A stretch of DNA of 64,000 bases from Selaginella moellendorffii (taxonomy: Eukaryota > Streptophyta > Lycopodiopsida > Selaginellales > Selaginellaceae): the NCBI RefSeq assembly GCF_000143415.4, contig NW_003314273.1, positions 2,575,805-2,639,804 of the forward strand, read 5' to 3'. How positions within the stretch are numbered: position 1 is the first letter of the stretch; every line of letters begins with the position of its first letter. Under the pieces are notes generated by a model. That model was not told the origin of the DNA and made no database searches. It saw only the letters and a program-made list of their open reading frames with translations. A program made the translations under genes and the position numbers. This document shows, one piece after another, positions 32,880 to 43,495 of this stretch.

Positions 32880-34025
32880 TGTCGCAAATGTGACTTCGGG
32901 TATCGAAAGTTACCTGTCAGCTAGTCCTTATGGACACTCTTACCTTACTGCCACGATGGCAGGAGGTCGGTATTGCTGGACCCATTATCAGTTTCCCACT
33001 TGAGCTAGTTGAGAAACTGGTCAATGACCATGAACTTAGATTGGATAAACATAAGGTAGGAACCCTATGTGTTTCTTGCTGAGCTTACTCGGCCTGGTTT
33101 GAGAAACTTGAGTCATTGGCTTGCACTTGCTAGTATCAAGAACCCCCGTGATATTGAGATTGGTCCCTCAATATCGCTAGATGATAGCTTACCATGTTTG
33201 CCAAACACCCTCGCTATCATGCCCTTTGTGTTGGTCTCATTTCGGTCCCAAATGCTATTTATGGAAAGCGTCCAGATTTGCTCATTTGGCATATCTACGG
33301 AATGTAGAGATCGTACTGAACACAATGGTGTTCGTCCCGTGTCCAAATTCGCAATCTAGGGACATTCCATATTTAGTAAGTTTCGAGCTTGTCCCAGAGA
33401 CTAACTTCTGATACTAAGGGAGGCTTGGGGTGAAAGCCCAAAGCGTGTGTTCCTCAAGAAGGGGGGCCTGTGGGGGGTTCCAAATGTATAGTAGGGATAG
33501 TGGGTAGGTCGGGCATGGCTGACCAACCTGAGGCATAGTTTAGCTCCCGCTTGCGTGCCTGTCCTTGGTTCTGCGTCCGGCTTGGGTCTAAGCCCAAGTT
33601 CCATTCCATGCTAGCTGGTGGAGTACCCATGTCCTCACGTTAGGCCACTGGTATGCCGAAATAGCGCCAGACTCCGTTTGGCTCCATTTTGCGTGCTGGT
33701 CCTAGCATTGGGATGTTGGTTGCTCCAGGACTGTTCCAAGTCGCTCCGGACTCCTGTCCCTTCGCTCCTTGGGCTTTATGCTCGGGAGTTGCTCCGTGGT
33801 TCAGTTCCGTCACTCCTTGGTTCCATGCTTGGGAGTTTGGCACCGTTCCTTCGTTCAGTGGCCCAAGGCCTTGAACCTCGGGTTCCTGTGGACACGTGGC
33901 ATGGACATGTGGCATGTGACATGTGGCATCTGTCACGTGGCATAAAGAGGGTTTAGGTTCCGCTTCGTGGTGTTATCCTATGGTAAATCACCATAGGATA
34001 AAGGGTCAAAACCACATGCGTTACA
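32880..34025 (+). repeat. 3' LTR of the LARD-like element
   Basis: 1146 bp, TG...CA. Ends at TTACA followed by the tttgc duplication. Near 33890-33945 are short repeats of the acatgtggcat type. Confidence 0.92.
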
Positions 34026-34030
34026 TTTGC

Positions 34031-35500
34031 TCTCTTCTCATATTTCTAACAAGTTTGTTGTTCCAACATTTGTAGATTTTCTAGACGAGGATTCTATGCC
34101 ATCAGCAATTGCTATACTGACATTCAGTGTCCACAAGGTGCAGAGCAAGATTTACCTTCTTTTGATGAAGTTTGCAAAACTCAAAAACTTGAGCCATGGA
34201 TTCAAAAGTTTCGAGATGGGTTCGAGAATCTTGCATCACTTGCTAATGACTTGCCATTTCAGCATTTACATTCTTAATATTACCTTGAAGACGTCCTTCT
34301 TTATTTTATTGGGCTGAATTCTGATGATCATTTATGGCTGGTGGTGCTTTTAATCTTTATTCCACAATTTCTGCATGCCTACCATGGTTCTTCTATTCTA
34401 GGTAAGTATATGGGACATCATCATATGACTGAGAAGTTATCCAAATCTTTCTATTGGCCGGAGATGTAATGTGATGTTATTCAGTATGTGTGTAGTTGTG
34501 TTTAGTACCAAACTCATAATGCTCCCCCTTATGTTACAGAAGGACGGTTGGAGTCAATTACAGTTTTCTATCATCTTATAGGACCTTTTCCAAGATTGAC
34601 TACTGCCAATGAGTATTTTATTATTATTTTTGACTATTTAATTTGTTAGATGGAAGTTGGTACTCTTGTTAGTGCCTTTGCAACTACTGTTAGATACTTC
34701 CTCCTCAATCGAGTGGTGTTCCAACATTCTTACCTTGAGTGGATTCTTTTGAATAATGGTCCCATACTTATGGTTGAGGCATTTCATGTTTTGACATCTT
34801 GGACTTTCACAAGTGCTTATCATCCATATTTAGATAGTTTGGTGGAATGGCTAGTTCGAACATTCAAAGGGATGATCGTGAAATATATGAACTTTTAGCA
34901 TTCGGATTGGGATGGTTATTTGCCGTCTCTTCAGTATGCATATGTCACAAGGGTGTAGAGTTCTATTGGTGCTTTACCATATAAACTATTATATAGTCAT
35001 GATTTAATATTACCAATGGAGTTGGGTTTACTTTTGTAATTGCCACAAAATGCCAATGCTAGGTCGTGGGATCAATATTTAATGAGCATTCTTCCACTTG
35101 TTTGAGTAGAGTCTACCAAATATATAGGCCACATATAAGTGAGATAACAATAGTGCTACAACTCCAATCATCGTTCATTTGCAAAGTACAAAGTGGATAA
35201 CTTAGCGTTAGTCCATTTCCCCTATTTTATGGTACATGATTTATCTAAGGGGCTCTTTGCTCAATGAAAAGGACCGTATTATGTGTTGCAGCAAGTTGAA
35301 CTGCAAGTCTACAATGTTCAACATAACATCCAACAGGCCAATCCTCCAAAAATTGTGCATATGCAGCAATTAAAACACTTCATATAAAGGGATCAAGAAT
35401 AACTAATACCACCTACAAATCCACCAATGCCTCTTTCTTATGTTTCTCTAAATCTTGGCCCATCTACGAGAGAACTCTGATGGTCTTCTATCATTTCGAG
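34031..35500 (+). pseudogene. Decayed gypsy, right part (integrase)
   Basis: Continues the gypsy split by the LARD. At about 34400-34510 are remnants of the integrase zinc region (MGHHHMTEKLSK, FYWPEM, CSC.). 34650-34898 gives VRYFLLNRVVFQHSYLEWIL and FTSAYHPYLDSLVEWLVRTF, the catalytic-core end (normally YHPQTDGQ.ER.NR.L) with the DGQ/E region changed. Many stops. The C-terminal domain is poorly recognisable. A GAGAGGAGGGGATGATG sequence near 35498 could be the polypurine tract. Confidence 0.6.
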
Positions 35501-36399
35501 AGGAGGGGATGATGTGAATATAAAACTATATATTATCCTCTAAGTTAAAAGGATGTCTATAACAGCAGCTATGTAAACCTAAAAGCTAAGTCATTAAACT
35601 TCTGAAAATAATGTTATTGAGCTCTCCACATTGAAGGGCATAAAAATTGTTCTAGCTATTTAAAAACTGGAGACTTCATAAAAAATTTATTAGAACAATC
35701 TCAATAGAATAAAGACTAAAGGGTAAAAGGCCATAATGGCAACACCATTATCATGGTGGGTAATGGCTAAGATATTAACATTAATATTTATTGCTATGTA
35801 ATCTAGACAAGCACTTAGCCTTATTAGGTGCTACCCTTAGTATTCATAGAATTAAAGACAAATCAGTCATAAAAAAGAAATTGTATAAAAACTATAAAAA
35901 AAATAAAGGAAACCATGTTGCTGTTTTGGCATAACAAATTCTTCAGTAATATAGTTGCCTTCTATGGTTAATTCTCTTAGAATGCATCATTTTTATTGAC
36001 TCTTTGCTCTTGAAAAACTTAACATTCCCAATTTTCTCTTCAGAATAAAGTATTCAAACATTCTTAAGCAAGTAATTATCATTAGCAAACACAAACTTTA
36101 AAATATAATCATGCAGTTTCCAACATAATAAAAATAAATAATGTATTTCTACTGTGAGTGCATAGGGAATACAAAAAATGTGCATATTAATTAACCCAAA
36201 AACCATAGCTTATATACAGGAGTAAGTAGTCAAGATTAAAACCAATCCGACAGTTACCAAAATCCCACTACGCTAATATTAATACATAGCATTTTAGCCA
36301 TACACTTGGCAAAACATCATCAACTCTTGGGTGACTACTAACTTTTCAACTTCCAACTCAACAACTATTAGTGGATGAGCTTGAGTTACAATTTGTAGT
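35501..36399. other. Probable 3' LTR region of the decayed gypsy
   Basis: Non-coding. 36180-36310 (aaccaatccgacagttacca and neighbours) matches 25640-25760, consistent with remnants of the two LTRs. Confidence 0.45.
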
Positions 36400-37260
36400 A
36401 ACTGCCTTCTTCATTGAGACTGATTAACATGAAGGCAAAGCATTGTCTACTAAAAGTGGCGGATAGTGTGCCTCCTACCTTTGCATGGTGATAGCAAATG
36501 TTTCCAAGTTGTAGGGGGAATCTGGTGAGCCTAGAGACTCTGTTTACATTTCAACATACTTAACCTATGAGTCGAGGACACCTAAGATGATCTCTGTTCC
36601 CACACCCTGTTTATTCACTATAGTGACTGGCTCAATCGTATATAAGCACCCCTATCCAGAAGATCCAAGCCCCGTGCCTCCCTACCAACCATGTTGTTGC
36701 AAGAGTTGATCACTCTTGAACTGTCCTATCCACAGATGTGAGCAAGCAATCCACTCCTCATTCTCGTTGACACCAATATGATCATCTATGAAATCATGTG
36801 GTCCTGAGAAGTGAATGAGCTTCACTAAATCTGCCGGAGCTTTTCCTTTCTGATCTCGCTTGTTTTTGCACCAATTGTACATGGCTTGTGCTGAAAAACT
36901 TGTTGTTGTGGAGGCCAAGGAGTAGGTGTGGAAACAATAGCATAGTTTCCCCATGCCATATATATTCTTGCTTTGCTCTGTAATGTTCCTTATCATGACC
37001 ATAAAACTGACAAAACTCATATTGGGGTGAATACCAGATGTTGACATTTGCATTGTCTAAGTAACCTCATGTTGGTGGAATTTGGTTATAGCCCTACTCC
37101 TAAGCAGCATCAACTGTTCCTTGGCCTTGGCCATGGCCAGCCTGTTGTTGCCTCAATGAAGTTGTCTCTATTTCTATCCGATTCAACCTTTTGGTCATCT
37201 TCTGTTGACTTTGCTTGAAAGTGCCATCAGAGAGCATCTAAGTAGAGGAAGGAGTAAATC
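36400..37260 (-). pseudogene. Gag-like retroelement remnant (minus strand)
   Basis: The minus strand around 36940-37040 reads YEFCQFYGHDKEHYRAKQEY in one frame, resembling a CxxYGHxxxxC zinc-knuckle region. Upstream is a Gln-rich RQQQAGHGQGQGTVD stretch, and a low-complexity basic piece follows (CKNKRDQKGKAPADLVK). No other gag landmark, so weak. Confidence 0.3.
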
Positions 37261-38182
37261 TCTACCAATACATTGTGTGACAGTCCTCCTCATACACCGT
37301 TGTTCTTTTCTAAGGCAATCTCTTGTGTTCTTAAGTGATAGCATATTGCATAACTTTGTCCAGCTTCTTTAAGCACTTCCCACAAACTTTGTGAGCAAAA
37401 ATAGATGCATACAATTCATATACACCTTTACCACCTGAGCTCCATTACACTATATGTTCATGCTCTCACACTTATGAATATATTATTTGAAGTAGATATG
37501 ATGCTCATAGATGGACTTTTGCAATTGCATCTTGTATGCATTAAGCTTAGCCATAATGAAATAAAATCTGTGAATTAGCTCAAATCACTGCACTAAACAC
37601 TAGAAATATCAAATCACTTTAAGATATCTTGATGACCAAATATTCACTTGCATGCAGCTCATTCCATCACCAAATTAATCAAGAAAACACTTTCTAAACA
37701 GCTCAAGACCAAATGCCTCCACCCATATACCATTTACAAATGCAAAACAGATCCAACAGGAAATAAAGGCAAGAACATGACATCAAAATCCTCAAATCCC
37801 TACACAAACCTAGCCATTTTGGATTTATTGGGTAGATTATAATGTGGCACCTCTTTTACAACAAAAATAAGCTCAATCCACTCTATATCCTGCAAGAATT
37901 CTTACTCCAAAGTCCATACATTAAATCACCCAAAACTTCAACTTTTAGCTTCCATTCCTCTGGGATGTTCCAGATTCAAAGGGTGAACAAGCCAAGAAGA
38001 GGACCTGGAAACCCTAAAATACACTATATACTATAAAATATGCTTGACATATTCCCATACACAAGCCATGATACAGCCTTGAAGCTCTCTCCATTTCATT
38101 CAGCAGTATCCTGTGATGCTTCGTACGAATGACTAATGTCTATAAGCAAGAAAAGACTTACCAAGAGCAATGAAGGTAAGAC
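37261..38182. other. No recognisable gene
   Basis: Short open frames only. The last eight bases (ggtaagac, 38175-38182) are the hAT target duplication. Confidence 0.4.
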
Positions 38183-38190
38183 CCGTGTTA

Positions 38191-38333
38191 TGAACACGGC
38201 CGGGATCCCGGCCGTGTTCACCGTGTTTCACGAACACGGCCATGGGTCGTGTTCCCACGGCCGTGTTCGTGAACAGTGGTCCGTGTTACTAACACGGACC
38301 ACTGTTCAGAATATTCTCGCGCGGAATATTCTG
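38191..38333. repeat. Three consecutive inverted repeats at the hAT left end
   Basis: 38191-38220 is a perfect 30-bp palindrome. 38270-38308 has perfect 19-bp arms around one base. 38307-38316 pairs with 38324-38333 (CAGAATATTC). The first two contain the gaacacgg or ccgtgtt subterminal motif. The third repeats the agaatattc found near the right end (40615-40630). Confidence 0.9.
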
Positions 38334-38418
38334 GTTTTAGGGCGCACGGCATCACACGACAATCCAGCCAGGGCGCACCATTTCAGGGCACAGCAGCAGC
38401 AATCCAAGGCAAACAAGC

Positions 38419-40482
38419 ATGGCGCAGCAATCCAGCATACTGCGAAAGCATCCTTCTTCGCGATGGTGGGATGAGGTAAGTGTTCTTGAGAGCAGGGGGC
38501 ATGGCCACAAATTATGGTCATGCAAATACTGCCCAATGGTGAACAAACTGAGTGGTGTTGATCGTGTGCGAGCTCATCTGTTAGGAGAAGGCCCAGGCAG
38601 CAAGGATATTGTGAGTTGTCCTCTCATCCCAGGTAACAAGAAAGCGGATCTGCTCAATATGCAAAAGGTTATTGATTCCGAGAAAGGGGCAAGGGGGAAG
38701 AAACGGCCGAATGAATCTGGTGGTGCTTCTATGAGAATGGATGGCAATGTCCAAGGATTTCCACTGGTGGTATCATCCCAGTCAAGTGGAAGTGGCTGCA
38801 GTTCCCTGTTTTTTAGCAAACAGAGTCAAGTCCATATTGTTGATTCGATGGATCCTGAGCGGAAGAACCGAGTTGATGTGGCTATCGGAAGATTTTTCTG
38901 GAATGAACACATTCCATTTGTCAAGGCTCGGTCACCTTACTTCCTCAACATGATACAGGAAGTTGCCAGGCATGGTGTGCCTTATGCACCACCAAAATAT
39001 GATGATCTCCGGGATAAGCTTTTGGTGAAAGAGAAACGATTCATTGACATTGAGATGGCGTCCTTGAGGAAGCAGTGGGAGCAGAGGGGTGCAACCATAT
39101 GCGCAGACGGGTGGGCAGATAGGAGGAATCGGCATATCATGGGGCTTGTGGCATATAGTCAAGGACGAGGAGCTTTTTTGAAGGCTATCGACATTTCCTT
39201 AACAGGAAAAACAGCTGAAAATACTCTGCGCTGCTGGGAAGAAGGCATTAACATTGTAGGTGCAGAGAACGTTGTCATGGTTGTGACCGATGGGGAAAAT
39301 GCAAACAGAGCAGCAGCAGCACTTTTGCAATAGAGGTACCCGAAAATTCAATGGGCAGCATGTTTTGCCCATTGCTTGAACAATGCCTTGAAAGACTTCG
39401 GTGTACTTCCATGGATGGCAACACTTCTGGAGCGTGGAAAGTCTTTGGTGATCTTCGTTAGAAACCACTCTCATATAGTGGCACTGTTGGCGGAGTTTAC
39501 TCACAAGTGATTGCTGCGTTATTGTGATACCAGGTTCGGCTACAACTTCATTATGATGGAGAGGCTGGTGGAGCTCTGAGAAGCTTTACAACAGATGTTC
39601 GTATGCCCTGCGTACAGAGCAAGGCCTGAGTCGAAGTCGAGAGCAGGAAGGGACAGTTATGCAACGGTTTTTGATGACAGTTTCTGGCAACAGGTTAAGG
39701 ACATGCTAGAGGTGTCCAAGGATGTTATGCTGCTTCTTCGTGTTGTGGACGGTGATATACCTGCGATTGGAAAGATATATGAGTGCATGAACAGGTTGGA
39801 TGCAAGTTTAGAGGAAGGACAGTCGGATTATGGCAGGTACAGGGAACTTCATCAGATCATGTCTAATAGGTGGCATGAGTATCACTCGCTCATGCACTCG
39901 GTGGCGTACATGTTGGACCCCGAGTTTCAGGAGTATGAAAAACATGCTAACAGAGAGGTCATGAAGGACTGGAATGCTTATCTGCTGGCCATGTTTACAT
40001 CCAGTGAGAGGGATGTGATACGTGATGAGCTTTTAACTTACCGGAGGATAGGAGGCATTTTCAACTCATATGATGCTAAGGCTGATCGCACTAAGAGGGG
40101 AGCTGTACGTTGGTGGGAGGATTATGGTTATGAAACTCCAGCTCTTCAGAAGTTGGCCATTCGAGTTCTAAGTCAGGCATGCTCGTCGTCCTCGGTAGAG
40201 AGATTGTTCAGTACTTTCGAGCATGTTTCTTCAAAAAAGAGGAACAGACTTACCATGGACAGGACAGCGGATCTGGTTTTTGTGGCTTGCAACACCAGGT
40301 TGTTAACCTGCAAAAATGATCGTGATTACGACAAGTTTGTAAGCTACAAAGTCCTGGAGACAGTTCCTCATCCTGAAGACGAGCTTGAGTCAGGACAGGA
40401 AGAGGAAGATGGAGATGATGTCGAAGATCGTGAGGTCGAAGATCATGAGGTTGAAGATGACGATGAGATGCAGGATATTTGA
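38419..40482 (+). pseudogene. hAT transposase with three in-frame stops
   Basis: One frame of 688 codons interrupted only by TAG at 39331 and TGA at 39508 and 39577. Domains in order: a BED zinc finger (residues about 15-75: SSRWWDEV, SCKYCPMV, RVRAHLLG, SCPLIPG); the DUF659-type catalytic RNase H-like part (ICADGWADRRNRHIMGLVAY near 235, with VVMVVTDGENAN near 285); and the C-terminal dimerisation domain (WWEDYGYETPALQKLAIRVL, CSSSSVERLFSTF, SKKRNRL, about 560-620). An acidic tail follows. All domains remain, so loss is recent. DNA cut-and-paste enzyme. Start chosen as the ATG preceding BED. Confidence 0.9.
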
Positions 40483-40728
40483 GTAGTTTAAAAGTGTGAA
40501 GTAGTTTATGTGCAAATAAAAATATTAAGAATAATATAATAAAATATAGCATATTCCTATAATAATATAATAAGAAATAGAATATAATTTTTAAATAACA
40601 TATTCTTAGAATATTCAGTAGAATATTCGTGAGCCATCGTGGGCCGTGATCGTGTTCCGTGTTCGGGTTCCTGAAATCTGAGGCTTGTGTTCGTGTTCCG
40701 TGTTCGTGTTCGTAACTATGGGTAAGAC

Positions 40729-41494
40729 CTCGACTTCCACTTGACAAGGTAATGCTTCATCAGCTCTTCTTCTGCCTTCTTGCCTTCCTCCGTCTTCCTT
40801 CTCCGTGAGAGTGCATGAAACTCCTGTTAGTGCTTCCCTCCCAATACCAATAATCTGAGAATTTACTTAGCGGCTCCTAAGTAATTACATAATGCCAGTA
40901 TGAGAAACGAAAGACATTCGTGCACACTAACACAACAAAGCAGGGCATCTCGAGCTACTTTGCCACCACACTTGCAAATGGTGCAAAAATCTTTCCTCAC
41001 CGCCCCATCCAGCTCCATCTCCCCACGAAATACGATGCCTTCCTCCCTGGACGAAAACCTAGAACTAAAAAACAATGGAAGAAATATGAATGCCATACCT
41101 TCCAGCTCGATTGGGATCCAGAAGCTGTGATGGATCGGAGGTTTTTATTGGTGTTAAACAAAATCTTTGCCAGTTTACTTTTACACTTACCTAATACCCA
41201 ATCTGGCATGGCGTTTTAGGAGGACGTAGATGCGTTGATCTCGTGCTTGATCGCCTCGCCCCTTGACACCAAACCGCGTCTCGCTCTGGATGGTTCAAGA
41301 AGCCCGCAAGTCCACTCGGTGGTGAATGAAAAGATGCAGAAACCTCTGTTGGAACCTCGGACTCCATCGCGATGGTTCTAAACGTTTCTGAGGTACTATG
41401 AAAGAGCAGATGATTTACCAACCAGTTTGGTTCAAGAACTCGGAGTAGTTCAACAAACATAACTTTTTTAAACTTCTAATGCCACGAACATGCA
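40729..41494. other. Between hAT and the P450 gene
   Basis: No recognised gene. The part next to 41494 probably includes the P450 3' untranslated region. Confidence 0.4.
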
Positions 41495-43197
41495 TCACAT
41501 TTTACCGAGTACAAGTGGCACTCCATGGATAGGCTTCAAGCCAAACTTCATCGCAGGATTATGGCGGTAGTTCGGTGAAAGCCGGAACGAGAATCGCTGT
41601 AGTATCATAGCCAGAATGACTTTGGCTTCGATCATCGCAAACGACTGGCCCACGCACACCCGCGGCCCAAACGAAAACGGCATGAAAGCATTTGGATGCT
41701 TGCACGCGCTTGAGATCCCATCTTTGAAGCGATCTGGATTGAATTGTCCTGCATCTTCTCCCCAGAGCTCCTTATCCTGATGCAATCCAACGATTGGAAA
41801 CGACACAGATACTCCTTTTGGAATGTGTAAAACTTGCAGCCAACACTCCTCCACACACTCCCTGGTCATCTCGTTTACTGGTGGATACAGCCGCAGAGTT
41901 TCGTAAAGGATCATTCCCACCTGTTCAAGAATCAAGAAGTTAAGTTTTGGAATTAGGAGATATTGATCGACTTACGAGCTTGAGCCTGCTGACACTCTCG
42001 CCATCAGGAATATCATTGCCACATACTTCGTGTACCTCAGCACGGGCGCGTTCTTGCCATTCAGGATAGCCTCCCAGTAACATCAAAGTCCAGGTTAGTA
42101 AGGTGGCTGTGGTCTCATGCCCCGCAATGTAGAATGTCTTGCATTCCTCTATCAGATCCCTGCTTGTGAAATTACTCCTGCTGTCACACTCCTTTAGCAT
42201 CAGTCCGAGTAAGTCATTCCCGTATGTATTGCTCCCCCCTGACTTCACTGAGTTCCGACGCTCGTCTATGATCCCAGTGATCAGAGAATCCAACTCCTGA
42301 TGAAGCTTCCACAGTTGGAGGTTGATTGGAAGTGGGAGAAACCTGTAAGCAAGTGAATATGATTCAGTTCAATAGATGATCCAGCATACCTAAAGCCTGG
42401 AATCCAGGAAAAGCTGACGAGTTTGGGCACTAGCTCTGGGATTTTCTTGGACAATATCTCGAAAACTCTCTGGCCTTTGAGATAGCTAGTTCCAAATGCT
42501 GTATGGGAGATAACGTCTCCTGTGAGCTTACGCACCTCTCCAGAGATTTCAATCTCGGGATTCTGCTCCATCGTAGCTTCACATTGATCAAGCATGCGAG
42601 ATGCACACCCTGCGATTGTACTGGTCATTTGCTGTTTACAGGAGTATCAGAAACACTTATCAGCCAGATTTCATGAGAAGATAATAGTATGAATACCCAC
42701 TTTAATACGTTCATGAAAGAATGCTGGTGCTACGAGTCGGCGGTGATGACTCCACTCCTCTCCAGTAACAGAAACTAATCCACCACCAAGGAACAAGTTC
42801 GCCAACCGCAGCCCGGCCTCCGATTTATCAAACTGAGAAAACTTTTTAGACAAAACCTCCCTTACGATCTCAGGCTCCGAGACCAATATCCTTGGCTCAG
42901 TTCTCCACCAGAACACAAATCTCTTCCCTGGACCATGATCATCAGGAACGAAGCTTTGAGATTCATCAGGGATGACAAGAACATACCATATTGCTTCCGC
43001 CATTTGAGCAACGCAGGATGTACCCGATGGAAAATGTCGTGGCTGAAACTTTCCATGTCGTGATCCTTGATGGCGCTCCTCATGTTCTGGATTTCAGGTA
43101 TTTGGCCTACCATGAATCGGGGTGGAGGCCCCTGAATGCCCTCCTTCTTGAGCTGCACGGCGATCGCCCTGGGGCGCCACCAGTAGACCGTCACGAA
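41495..43197 (-). CDS. Cytochrome P450, CYP72 clan, N-terminus missing
   Basis: Heme monooxygenase of the ER membrane. Five exons: 43197-42987, 42927-42701, 42631-42390, 42342-41976 and 41920-41495, with four GT-AG introns of 59, 69, 47 and 55 nt. All phases agree, giving about 490 residues. Landmarks: YWWRPRAI at the start, then GIQGPPPRF; EEWSHHRRLVAPAF (C-helix); AGHETT (I-helix); ETLRLYPP (K-helix ExxR); FNPDRF; and the heme loop FSFGPRVCVGQ. The order and the GPxxRF start fit the CYP72 clan (CYP709/735/714-like), whose members oxidise hormones and lipids; the substrate is unknown. The frame upstream of 43197 hits TGA, then TAG, with no ATG. The roughly 25-residue membrane anchor is therefore absent or in an unseen exon. 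A copia element lies 188 bp upstream. Confidence 0.85.
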
Positions 43198-43384
43198 TCA
43201 CCATAGCGCTGCAGTGCATTTCCTGGACTAAGGGTAAAATCTGTGGGAGTGGGCGAGCCAAGCAGATGGATACAAATAAGGATCCATCCCTAAGAAACTA
43301 CTTGGAACTTGTAGCGTTACACTGTTACTCATTGATTTGTGGTGTGGTTCCTCACTCTTCAATGATATTGGACGACATCGCAAG

Positions 43385-43471
43385 TGTTACACGACACACC
43401 TCACCACGTGTCCATTAGGGTTTTCCTGTTCTGTCCGCTAGTGCGGTGCGCTTTGATCCCGATTTGTCTCA
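43385..43471 (+). repeat. Copia 5' LTR
   Basis: 87 bp, very short for copia. Contains gcggtgcgctttgatcccg. Confidence 0.95.
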
Positions 43472-43495
43472 TGGTATCGGAGCTGGGATAGCGCT

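Larger units (their letters stand above)
26580..34025 (+). mobile_element. Complete LTR element without coding capacity (LARD-like)
   Basis: A 7446-bp element with LTRs 26580-27722 and 32880-34025 (TGTCGC...TTACA/CTACA), flanked by a perfect 5-bp target duplication tttgc (26575-26579, 34026-34030). An initiator-Met-like PBS (tggtattagaga, 27725-27736) follows the 5' LTR. A strong polypurine tract (aagggggggagag, 32867-32879) precedes the 3' LTR. The 5.15-kb interior has no gag or pol motif and no ORF above about 100 codons, fitting a large retrotransposon derivative mobilised in trans. It sits inside a decayed gypsy. A second family member lies on the minus strand at the right edge. Confidence 0.92.
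38183..40720 (+). mobile_element. hAT DNA transposon
   Basis: 2.54 kb. An 8-bp target duplication ggtaagac at 38175-38182 and 40721-40728 is diagnostic of hAT. Imperfect terminal inverted repeats share GTTAYGAACACG about 5 bp from each end. Both ends carry many gaacacgg/ccgtgttc motifs, typical of subterminal transposase-binding repeats. The left end also has three stacked inverted repeats (38191-38333). Encodes a broken transposase. Confidence 0.9.

Noticed and set aside
38191-38220. Perfect palindrome as a possible restriction or transcription-factor site
   Set aside because: It is explained as part of the hAT subterminal repeat structure.
40250-40747. 165-codon minus-strand ORF
   Set aside because: It runs opposite the hAT transposase end and the terminal repeats. 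It is a shadow frame.
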